64,000 bases of DNA from Helicobacter cetorum MIT 00-7128. Its GTDB lineage: Bacteria; Campylobacterota; Campylobacteria; Campylobacterales; Helicobacteraceae. The notes beneath the pieces are model-generated. The model saw only the letters and a list, made by a program, of their open reading frames with translations. It was not told the origin of the DNA and searched no databases. Positions 36,965 to 44,796 of this stretch are shown here, piece after piece. The number at the start of each line of letters is the position of its first letter. The first letter of the stretch is position 1. Where the stretch lies: positions 1,736,001 through 1,800,000 of the forward strand of contig NC_017737.1 of NCBI RefSeq assembly GCF_000259255.1, read 5' to 3'. The position numbers were made by a program, and so were the translations under genes.

Positions 36965-38634
36965 TTAGAGCGTTTAGGGGAATTAGTCTCACTTTGTCTT
37001 TTTTAACTCCCTTATTAGCAGAAAATAATATTCAAAATTATAGTGAGCCAATGGATTATTCACAAAATCCTACCATACAGCCCTTTAATAATGCGCCCAC
37101 TAATAATTATAACCAACCACAAAACCCTAATACACAACCCTATGTGCAACAAACAATGCAAAACTATAACACACAATCTTATTCACAACAAACAACGCAA
37201 AATCAAAACACCTATCCACAACAACAACCTACTATGCAAAACATACCAAGTGGTAATAACCAATCAAACACTATTATCAACAATACTAAGCAATTCACTA
37301 ATAACGCTCTTAATAGCACCAAGCAAACTATCAATAATGCCACTAATTATGTTGGTAATCAACTCACTCCAAAACCTAATGATGTGCCTATTAGTGCGTT
37401 TAAAAACAATAATCCATTTAACAATAAAGCAGAACCTAATTTACAAAGTAGTGAAACAGAAGAAAATGATGAGAATAACGATAACGCTCTAAAGCCCATG
37501 ACTAATTTTAACGCTATTCAGACTAATTTCTTTTCTAAAAATCGCTCTATCAAGGATAACGCCCACTTTATCCACTACACCATAGGCGATACTTTTAATG
37601 TGCGCCTTAGATATGCTATGACTACTACCTTTATTTTTGATGAACCCATCTCTCAAGTGGTCTTAGGCGATGACATAGGCTTTTCTACTAAAATGCTTGG
37701 CGAAGATAAAGAGCATTTGATTTCTAATATCTTACTCATTAAGCCTTTGCAAATTGGCGTAGATAGTAATTTAACTATCATTGGAAAAAGTGGTAAGGTC
37801 TATAGCTTTTATGTGTTTTCAACCACTTATACGAGTTCTAAAAACCCTGCCTTAATGGTGTATGTGTCTTCAAAAGAGTATTTTAAAAATTTCACTACCA
37901 CTAAAAAAGAAACCAACAAAGAAAATAAACCCACTCATAGCACCCCAAACAAAGATATTAAAACAAGCCATAACACCCCTAAAAAGATAGCTCAAACTAA
38001 AAACCCTTTAAATGCTAAAGAGCCAACTTCATTTTCAAAAACAAAAAACCCTACTAAAACAGCAATTACACCTACTTCTTCATATCGTTTTAAATCCCCT
38101 AGCTATCCACCCAATAACGCTCTAGCTAATTCTAGGAAAGCTTCAGAAAATTTTAGTGTCATTAGCAACAAAACTAAATCAGCAAAAGAGCATAGACATA
38201 GCCAAGATGAAATGAAGTATGTGGATTACTCAGCCAAAATCAAAGATGATGGCAAGTTCATCAAAATTGGAGATGAAGTCAATCATATCTATATCAATAA
38301 GAAAAAAATGGAATATGGCTATGTCATCATAGATAAGAAAAAGCGTAAATGGTATTGCCTATGGATGTGCAAAAAGGTTGTCAAATCCAAATATAAAGAT
38401 GATTTACCCACTCAAATTTTTAATGATGAGCAATTTACCTATTTTAAGTTCAACCGCTCTAATGCTAGAAGTAAGTTCCCTGTAGTCTATAAAGTCATAG
38501 ACGGCTATGATAACCCTGTTAATAGCCGAATAGTAGGCGATTATCTAATTGCTGAAGATGTCTCAAATCAGTGGAATTTAAAGCTTGGTAAAGCCTATCT
38601 TTGTATAGAAAAGATAGCAAAGAGAGCAAGATGA
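36961..38634 (+). CDS. virB9: VirB9-like core-complex protein with Asn/Gln-rich N-terminus
   Basis: A 557-residue secreted protein. The signal peptide ends near LLAENN. Residues 25-150 are an Asn/Gln/Tyr/Thr/Pro-rich low-complexity stretch with repeated Q(T/N)xQ(N/T)YNTQ elements. The VirB9 N-lobe follows (IGDTFNVRLRYAMTTTFIFDE), then a Thr/Lys/Pro linker, and the C-lobe (VIIDKKKRKWYCLW, then FKFNRSNARSKFPVVYKVIDG). It is about twice usual VirB9 length because of the linker regions. It forms the outer-membrane core ring with VirB7 and VirB10 and overlaps virB8 by 4 bases. Confidence 0.87.
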   Translation: MIRAFRGISLTLSFLTPLLAENNIQNYSEPMDYSQNPTIQPFNNAPTNNYNQPQNPNTQPYVQQTMQNYNTQSYSQQTTQNQNTYPQQQPTMQNIPSGNNQSNTIINNTKQFTNNALNSTKQTINNATNYVGNQLTPKPNDVPISAFKNNNPFNNKAEPNLQSSETEENDENNDNALKPMTNFNAIQTNFFSKNRSIKDNAHFIHYTIGDTFNVRLRYAMTTTFIFDEPISQVVLGDDIGFSTKMLGEDKEHLISNILLIKPLQIGVDSNLTIIGKSGKVYSFYVFSTTYTSSKNPALMVYVSSKEYFKNFTTTKKETNKENKPTHSTPNKDIKTSHNTPKKIAQTKNPLNAKEPTSFSKTKNPTKTAITPTSSYRFKSPSYPPNNALANSRKASENFSVISNKTKSAKEHRHSQDEMKYVDYSAKIKDDGKFIKIGDEVNHIYINKKKMEYGYVIIDKKKRKWYCLWMCKKVVKSKYKDDLPTQIFNDEQFTYFKFNRSNARSKFPVVYKVIDGYDNPVNSRIVGDYLIAEDVSNQWNLKLGKAYLCIEKIAKRAR

Positions 38635-39833
38635 ATAAATCGTTGCTTAAAAAGATAGGCTTAGGCGCTTTAGGTGCTATTACTTTAATGGCACTAGGCA
38701 TACTTGCTAATAAAAATCAAAACCAAAATAACCAAGAAGAAATCTTTCAAGTAAGCGAGAGTAAATTCCCACTAAGCGATTATTTCTTTGAAGAAGTCAA
38801 AGAAGAACCAAAAGAAAAAGCAAAAGAAACTACGCAAACAACTACACAACAACCTACAACGCAAGCTAATGTTTCAACTAATCCTATTGTCGTGGGTTAC
38901 AACCCCCTTAATCATAGTCTTAATAATCAAAATAGCACACTTAATCATTTGCAAAATGTTTTACAGCAAAAGCCAAAAGAAAAATCCAAAAAAACAAAGC
39001 ACACCAAAGAGCAATTAGAGTTTTTAAATACACGCCTTAAACCCCTAGAGCCTTTAAAGAATGCCACTAAGCCAGAGACTGAATATGGTGTGGATAGTTT
39101 TACTAATTTGAAGTATAAAGATGTCGGCACTAATGAGCATAAGCTTTTAAGAACTATTACAGCTGATAGAATGATACCAGCTTTTTTAATCACGCCTATT
39201 AGCTCTCAAATTGCTGGCAAAGTAACCGCTCAAGTAGAGAGTGATATATTTGCTAATATGGGAAGAGCGGTGCTAATTCCTAAAGGCTCTAAGGTTATAG
39301 GTTATTACAACAACAATAACCAAATTGGCGAATACCGCCTAAATATTGCTTGGACTAGAATTATCACCCCTCAAGGCATAAACATTATGCTCACTAATGC
39401 AAGGGGAGCTGATGTAAAGGGCTATAATGGTCTAATTGGCAAAGTCATTAAGCGTAATTTTGAACGCTATGGACTTCCTTTACTCACTTCCACACTCTCT
39501 AATGGGCTTTTAATAGGCTTAACTTCAGCCCTAGCTAATAGACAAAATAAAGCAGGTGTAGGCAATCCTTTTTTTGGGGATTACTTACTTATGCAACTCA
39601 CTAGAAATACAGGCATGAGTATCAATCAAGTCATCAATCAAATGTTAAGACAAAACGCTAGACAAAACCCCATTATCATCATTAGAGAGGGGAGCAGAGT
39701 GTTTATTAGCCCTAATTTAGACATTTTTATCCCTAAGCCTAAAGATGGGGAAGTTCTAGCAGAGTTTTTTAAGGAGAAAAAACCATTGATTAAAAAACAA
39801 AACGAGGAAATTAGCAATGAAGATGAAATCTAA
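38631..39833 (+). CDS. virB10: VirB10-like core-complex protein
   Basis: A 400-residue TrbI/VirB10-family protein: short cytoplasmic tail, one membrane helix (about 10-25, IGLGALGAITLMALGI), a Thr/Gln/Pro-rich linker, and the beta-barrel domain with GRAVLIPKGSKVIGYYN, NIAWTRIITPQGINIML and the antenna-type hydrophobic segment near LPLLTSTLSNGLLIGL. I take ATG 38631 (MNKSLLKKIG), overlapping the virB9 stop, over a start ten codons earlier. It spans inner and outer membranes and gates the channel. Confidence 0.9.
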   Translation: MNKSLLKKIGLGALGAITLMALGILANKNQNQNNQEEIFQVSESKFPLSDYFFEEVKEEPKEKAKETTQTTTQQPTTQANVSTNPIVVGYNPLNHSLNNQNSTLNHLQNVLQQKPKEKSKKTKHTKEQLEFLNTRLKPLEPLKNATKPETEYGVDSFTNLKYKDVGTNEHKLLRTITADRMIPAFLITPISSQIAGKVTAQVESDIFANMGRAVLIPKGSKVIGYYNNNNQIGEYRLNIAWTRIITPQGINIMLTNARGADVKGYNGLIGKVIKRNFERYGLPLLTSTLSNGLLIGLTSALANRQNKAGVGNPFFGDYLLMQLTRNTGMSINQVINQMLRQNARQNPIIIIREGSRVFISPNLDIFIPKPKDGEVLAEFFKEKKPLIKKQNEEISNEDEI

Positions 39834-42072
39834 TGTTTTAAAAATTTTAATGAGTTTATGTGTAGCTATCTCAACTAGCCATGCTCTTGTCATACAGACT
39901 ATGCAAGATTGGAATTTAAGAAAAAATAGCGAATTTAAAGCTTTAGTCGTTGTGGGTAATAAGGTGCAAGAAAATACCATTGCTATGGGTAATTACAAAG
40001 TTTCTAAAAATAGGGCTAATCTCTCAATTCTTGTAACGCATATTAAAAAGGGTAATGACTATAAGACCTTGCAAAGTCCCCCAAATGCCATTAAAGAAAT
40101 TAAAGGCAAATTGGTGCTTAAAAAAGGCACTAGGATTGTCTTAGGCGGTGAAAATGATAGCGAGATGTCTAATGCCATAGGGGTGAGCAAAAGTGCGTAT
40201 GTTTCTAGCAAAAATGGTAAAGGATTTAGTGGGGGCAATGTGGGTGCGTATGCAGGTAGCTATGGAGCAACTCACGCAAATAGTGGCTCTAATGGGTCTT
40301 ATGGCACAAGCACAAGTGCAAGTAATGGCACTGCATCTGCAAATGATGGAGTTAATGGAACAAGTGGAGTTAATGGGAGCAATGGGTCTAAAGGGGCAAA
40401 TGGCACTAATGGAAGTAGTGGCTATCAAGGCGTAGGCTCTAATCCATTCCCCCCAATTGCTGGAGGCAATAGTGGCTCTAGTGGCTCTAGTGGGAGTTCT
40501 AGCTATAACCCATTTGTTGGAGGCGGAGGTATAGGGGGCATGGGAGGGGGCTTTATTCCTTTCCCTTATTCGCCCGGACTTCAAAATGGTAGTGGCACTA
40601 ATGGAGCTAATGGAACTAATGGGGCTAATGGAAGTGATGGAGCAAATGGCACTGGAGCGAGTGCGAATGCAGATAGCCATTATACTAATGAATTTTGCAC
40701 CGCTCCTATTAGAAATGGCAATACAATGAATATAGACATTGTAGATAGAAATGGCTCTTGCTTTAAAATGCAAGCTTTTAGAAACGACAATGTCTGTCAA
40801 TACAACTACGACTTTGAAAACATGAAAGCCATTAAGCAGACACAATTTTATTTTATCAACAGAGAAAATAAAAGCATTAACATTGGGGGTTGTGTGGATT
40901 TATATGGGGAGCAATTTGAGTTTCCTATGTATGAAGACGCCAATAAATGCAAATTAGATACCACTACCAATAAAGGCTATGGAAGTGGCATGGCAAGTTT
41001 CTTTCAAACAGAAATCTTGTTTCGTGGATTAGATAACCTTATTCATGTAGCTAAACCTTGCACTGATTTTGCTAGTGTGCAAGAACAATTAGTTAAATAT
41101 GATAATGACCCAACCACTCGCACCGTTCAAAGAGTGGTTAATCAATACTATATTAATCCTATTACTAAGCAAAAAGTCTTTATTAGTCATGATGTGGTTA
41201 GTCCTTTAAAATTTAGCTACCAAACTTATGCATGCGGTAAATGGCAGTTTGATAACGCTAAATTAGAGGCTTATCGCCCCACTCAAATTCGTATCTTTGA
41301 CACCGTAGCTAATCAATACTACAATGTAACAGGCTGTGATTACACTTCTGATATGGGTAAAGTGCCTAAAATTATCCAACCTTATACCAAAATCAATGTA
41401 GAAAGTAGCGTTAAGGGCGAAGATGTAGGCGATTTGGACACTATTAGTGGCTCAAATTATGATTTTCCAGAATATACTACTTTTGAAATTCAAGAAATGT
41501 CTTTAAATGCTAGTCAATGGACAACCACTTCTTATTGTGATGATGGCTGGGGTTCTTGGACTAAAACACACAGCTATACAGGCTATTCTCAAGGTAATTT
41601 ACGCACCCTAGCTAAATGGGTTACACGCTATCAAACTATCAATCAAGGCACTACGATTGAATATATCCGCCCTAGAAATGAGGGCGATAGTGATGCAGTA
41701 TATGACACTTATAAATATTACTATGTCTCACAAGCTAAAAAAACACTCAAGCGCTTTCCATCCACTATCTATGTGAATACCCCTAATTTAAGCGATGAGT
41801 ATCGCAAAAATTTTGAACTCACTATTTTAAGCCAAAAGCTTAATCTCAATAATGGTGTTAAACAGCTCATTAACACACAAGATTTTACCAATTGGCAAGC
41901 GACTTATTATCGCCCTAATGGTAATGGCAATCTTTGCATGGGCTATAACTTTAGCTCTGGAAATGCTTGGAAATCTAGCGATAAAGGCAAATATTGCTCA
42001 TGGGCGCAAACGCCTAATGCTAATTATTCATGCGCTTCACACAACAATTGGGTTGTCCCCAACAATAATTAA
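39817..42072 (+). CDS. Secreted surface protein with Gly-Asn-Ser/Thr repeat region
   Basis: A 751-residue protein of unknown family. It has a signal peptide (ends near TSHA), an N-terminal domain (about 25-115), and a collagen-like low-complexity region of NG-centred repeats (NGxNGSNGx, GANGTNGAN; about 130-290). A Cys- and Tyr-rich C-terminal domain of about 460 residues follows, with many aromatic strand-like segments. It overlaps the virB10 end by 17 bases. Its place between virB10 and virB11 suggests a pilus-tip or surface adhesin of the transfer system. The extended flexible repeat with a Cys-rich head resembles a stalked adhesin, but this is inference. Confidence 0.7.
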   Translation: MKMKSNVLKILMSLCVAISTSHALVIQTMQDWNLRKNSEFKALVVVGNKVQENTIAMGNYKVSKNRANLSILVTHIKKGNDYKTLQSPPNAIKEIKGKLVLKKGTRIVLGGENDSEMSNAIGVSKSAYVSSKNGKGFSGGNVGAYAGSYGATHANSGSNGSYGTSTSASNGTASANDGVNGTSGVNGSNGSKGANGTNGSSGYQGVGSNPFPPIAGGNSGSSGSSGSSSYNPFVGGGGIGGMGGGFIPFPYSPGLQNGSGTNGANGTNGANGSDGANGTGASANADSHYTNEFCTAPIRNGNTMNIDIVDRNGSCFKMQAFRNDNVCQYNYDFENMKAIKQTQFYFINRENKSINIGGCVDLYGEQFEFPMYEDANKCKLDTTTNKGYGSGMASFFQTEILFRGLDNLIHVAKPCTDFASVQEQLVKYDNDPTTRTVQRVVNQYYINPITKQKVFISHDVVSPLKFSYQTYACGKWQFDNAKLEAYRPTQIRIFDTVANQYYNVTGCDYTSDMGKVPKIIQPYTKINVESSVKGEDVGDLDTISGSNYDFPEYTTFEIQEMSLNASQWTTTSYCDDGWGSWTKTHSYTGYSQGNLRTLAKWVTRYQTINQGTTIEYIRPRNEGDSDAVYDTYKYYYVSQAKKTLKRFPSTIYVNTPNLSDEYRKNFELTILSQKLNLNNGVKQLINTQDFTNWQATYYRPNGNGNLCMGYNFSSGNAWKSSDKGKYCSWAQTPNANYSCASHNNWVVPNNN
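40261..40680 (+). repeat. Degenerate short-period repeats encoding NG(S/T/A) units
   Basis: Degenerate tandem repeats with period 9 (for example GGAGCTAAT and GGAACTAAT at 40604-40650) and a shorter run of AGTGGCTCT units (about 40469-40500), all within one gene and all in frame. Copy number is likely to vary between strains without breaking the frame. Confidence 0.75.
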
Positions 42073-42085
42073 GAAAGGAAAAAAA

Positions 42086-43036
42086 ATGAACACTAATTTA
42101 AAAAAAGCCTTGTTTTTAACTACTCTTAGTTGCTTACAAGCTAATGAGGGCTTTTTAGCCATTATGCCTAATGAGAGCAAAGAAGAAAGTATCTCGCAAG
42201 AAAAGCAATTAGAGCAAAAGATTGCTCCACAAAATACCATTAAAAAACAACAATCAGCTCCTTTGCAAAGCGCTGAATTGTTGCAAAGTCAAGTTAAAAG
42301 AGAAGTTAAAGAGCAAAAAAAGTCTCAAAAACACTTAGTAGCTATGCAAACTAAAAATGGCTTTTTCTTAGGCTCAGAAATTGCCATTACAGGCACAAGT
42401 TTAACTCAAAGTTTAAGCCTTATTTCTAATGTTACAGATGATTTGCTAACTTATAGCAAGACTTCTAAAAATGCTAATTTTAATATGGGACTATTAGTAG
42501 GTTATCAGCATTATTTTGGGACTAAGAAAAGACATGGGATTAAAATCTCAAGTCATCTTTATGGAGGCACACCTAGTGAAATAAGCACAGATATAAAGAT
42601 TTACAATTCTAAGGTTAGCACTAATTATACGCCTTTAAATTTTGGACTAGATGTGAAGTATTTGTTTGACTTTTTAAATGTTATTAAAAAGAACCGCCAT
42701 ACACTAGGGCTAAGTGTAGGCTTTGGCTGGCGTATGCAATACTATTTTGCAAAAATAGACCCCATAAAAACCAGCCATAGTGAGTTTATCACTAATAAAC
42801 CTAAGGATATTTTTAATCATGGTTTTTATCCTACCATTGGACTGCATTATTACTTAAACCACCATCAATTTGAAATCAACTATCGTTTTGGAGGGGCAAT
42901 CAATTATCAATTTGTTGTGCCTAGCAAAATTGTCGCTCAAAACGGGAATTTTAAGGGCGAAGTCTTGTTTTCTAATTTTCTTACCAAAGCAACTAATTCT
43001 AGCTACATAGCGTTTAACTACGCTTATTTATTTTAA
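42086..43036 (+). CDS. Element-encoded Hop-like outer-membrane beta-barrel
   Basis: A 316-residue protein starting at ATG 42086 with AAGAAAGGAAAAA upstream; the longer frame from 41852 overlaps the previous gene and lacks a signal at its start. A signal peptide (ends near SCLQA) is followed by a Gln/Glu/Lys-rich linker and a barrel of alternating strands (GFFLGSEIAITG, GLLVGYQHYFG, LGLSVGFGWRMQY, HHQFEINYRFGG) ending YIAFNYAYLF with terminal Phe. The style resembles small Helicobacter outer-membrane proteins. As part of the transfer operon it may serve in the outer-membrane step or in mating contact. Confidence 0.7.
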   Translation: MNTNLKKALFLTTLSCLQANEGFLAIMPNESKEESISQEKQLEQKIAPQNTIKKQQSAPLQSAELLQSQVKREVKEQKKSQKHLVAMQTKNGFFLGSEIAITGTSLTQSLSLISNVTDDLLTYSKTSKNANFNMGLLVGYQHYFGTKKRHGIKISSHLYGGTPSEISTDIKIYNSKVSTNYTPLNFGLDVKYLFDFLNVIKKNRHTLGLSVGFGWRMQYYFAKIDPIKTSHSEFITNKPKDIFNHGFYPTIGLHYYLNHHQFEINYRFGGAINYQFVVPSKIVAQNGNFKGEVLFSNFLTKATNSSYIAFNYAYLF

Positions 43037-43053
43037 TTTTAAGGAGTAATCAA

Positions 43054-43329
43054 ATGTTAGATGAAGTAAGCAAAAACCACGAGTTAGAAAATAACTCAAA
43101 TAAGCAAAACCAAGAACCAAAGGAAGTAGAAAAAATGCAGTTGAATAATATTCAAAGGGCTAAAGAGTTAAAAGATAATGCCATTTTGATTGTAAGACGC
43201 ACTGATGAGTTAGACAAGGCTATCAATAAGCGTGAAAGCTTAGAGAGGGAATTTAACAGACGCATTAAACACTGGGATAGCAAAATAGAAACTCTTAGCA
43301 AAGAGATTGATGAATTGAAGAAAAAGTAA
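43054..43329 (+). CDS. Small coiled-coil protein before virB11
   Basis: A 91-residue, highly charged, wholly helical product with heptad-like spacing in the second half (LDKAINKRESLEREFNRR, then IETLSKEIDELKKK). AAGGAGT precedes the ATG. There is no signal peptide, so it is probably cytoplasmic. It is 4 bases from virB11 and may be an ATPase partner; function unknown. Confidence 0.6.
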   Translation: MLDEVSKNHELENNSNKQNQEPKEVEKMQLNNIQRAKELKDNAILIVRRTDELDKAINKRESLEREFNRRIKHWDSKIETLSKEIDELKKK

Positions 43330-43333
43330 TCCT

Positions 43334-44281
43334 ATGGACTTAGACAAACTCAAAGATTATAGAGCTTTAAGGCATTGCATTTTAAAGCTCTTGCCCTATT
43401 TAAAGAGTGGTATTACAGAACTCATTATGAATAGAGAAAAAGAAATTTGGCTCTATAAGCTTAATGGGACTAGAGAAAAAGTCTTTGATGAAAATTTAGA
43501 CAAAGCCTTTTTATTAAGCTTTGGGGAGCAATTAGCAAGTTTTAGAGATTTATTTTTTAATGCCAATTACCCCACCCTTAACACTTCAATCCCCACATCC
43601 AGATACAGGGTGAGTATGAACCACTTTGCTATTAGTGCGGATAATGAGCTGAGTTTGAATATTAGAGTGCCTAGTGAGAAAAAGTTTAACTTAGAAGCTT
43701 TTAAACTCTCTTCTATGTGTCAATACGACTATGAGTATTTACAAACGCTTATGATTGAGGGTAAGAACTTACTCATTAGTGGGGGAACAGGCAGTGGAAA
43801 AACAAGCTTTTTAAACGCTTTGATTGAGTTTATCCCTAAACACACAAGAATTTTAAGTGTTGAAGATAGCCAAGAGCTAGATTTAAGGGCGTTTGATAAC
43901 CATAAATCCTTGTTAGTGGATAAAACCGAAAGCTCTCATTTTACTTATGAAGACGCTTTAAATATGGCAATGAGAATGTCTCCTGATAGGCTTATGGTAG
44001 GCGAGATTGACACACGAAATGCCATGCTTTTTTTAAGATTTGGCAACACTGGGCATAAGGGCATGGTTTCTACTCTACATGCAGATAGCGTGCGTTCAGT
44101 CATAGAGGCGATTGGCTTAAACTTGCAAATGCGTAATAAAAGCGATTTGAGTTTAGATGTAGTGAGAAAATTCTTTGAAAGTAGCGTAGATGTGGTCGCA
44201 CAAATTGTTTTAGATAAAGCCACTAACACTAGATATATCCAAGAAATCTTACCTGCAAAAGAATTAAGAAGTAGCCTATGA
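43334..44281 (+). CDS. virB11: VirB11-family secretion ATPase
   Basis: A 315-residue hexameric traffic ATPase. Walker A is GGTGSGKT (150-157). The Asp-box ILSVEDSQELDL, Walker B RMSPDRLMVGEI and the His-box TGHKGMVSTLHADS are in the expected order. The length matches VirB11. It acts at the cytoplasmic face with VirB4 and VirD4, switching between pilus assembly and substrate transfer. The stop overlaps the next ATG by 4 bases. Confidence 0.95.
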   Translation: MDLDKLKDYRALRHCILKLLPYLKSGITELIMNREKEIWLYKLNGTREKVFDENLDKAFLLSFGEQLASFRDLFFNANYPTLNTSIPTSRYRVSMNHFAISADNELSLNIRVPSEKKFNLEAFKLSSMCQYDYEYLQTLMIEGKNLLISGGTGSGKTSFLNALIEFIPKHTRILSVEDSQELDLRAFDNHKSLLVDKTESSHFTYEDALNMAMRMSPDRLMVGEIDTRNAMLFLRFGNTGHKGMVSTLHADSVRSVIEAIGLNLQMRNKSDLSLDVVRKFFESSVDVVAQIVLDKATNTRYIQEILPAKELRSSL

Positions 44282-44796
44282 AAAAGTATCAAAACAAACG
44301 AAAATTGGGTAAGCGTATCAATTGCTTTATTTCAATTGAATGCAAAGATATTTTAGAAAACTATTTAAAAGTCAAAAAACTTAGTGTTACTGAGTGCATA
44401 GAAAGCCTTTTATTAGCCCTTGACCCTAGCAAAGAAACCATAAAGGCAAAAGAATTTTATGAAAGCTTGTTTAAAGTTATTAGTATCAACCAGCATGTCT
44501 ATAGGGAACTTATGGCTAATAGCAATAATCTTAACCAATTAACCAAGAATACTAATATCGCTATAAAGTATAACAAGCCCTTTTATTTGCAGAATTTAGC
44601 GTTCTTAGAAGAGCTTTTTAATGTTATGGATACGCTCAATAAAAATGTAGAAGAGTGTAAAAAAATATCTTTAGAATTGTTACTCCAAATCTATAAGGAG
44701 CAAAAAAGCCAAACAGAGTTTAATGCCATCTCAAAAATTCTCAATGCCCTTAATGAAAAACAATCTACTACTGAGCCAAAAAAGGATAATTTATGA
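44278..44796 (+). CDS. MobC-like relaxosome accessory protein (putative)
   Basis: A 172-residue basic protein. The N-terminal 45 residues look like a ribbon-helix-helix DNA-binding domain (GKRINCFISIECKDILENY, then LSVTECIESLL). The middle has MANSNNLNQLTKNTNIAIK, similar to the NLNQLAR-type motif of MobC proteins that help relaxases open oriT. It is wedged with overlaps between virB11 and virD4, consistent with presenting DNA to the coupling protein. The call rests on motif resemblance. Confidence 0.55.
   Translation: MKKYQNKRKLGKRINCFISIECKDILENYLKVKKLSVTECIESLLLALDPSKETIKAKEFYESLFKVISINQHVYRELMANSNNLNQLTKNTNIAIKYNKPFYLQNLAFLEELFNVMDTLNKNVEECKKISLELLLQIYKEQKSQTEFNAISKILNALNEKQSTTEPKKDNL

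Noticed and set aside
40141-40845. 234-codon minus-strand frame within the Gly/Asn repeat gene
   Set aside because: Arises from the repeat bias (Ile/Ser/Ala/Thr strings); no start signal and no independent structure.
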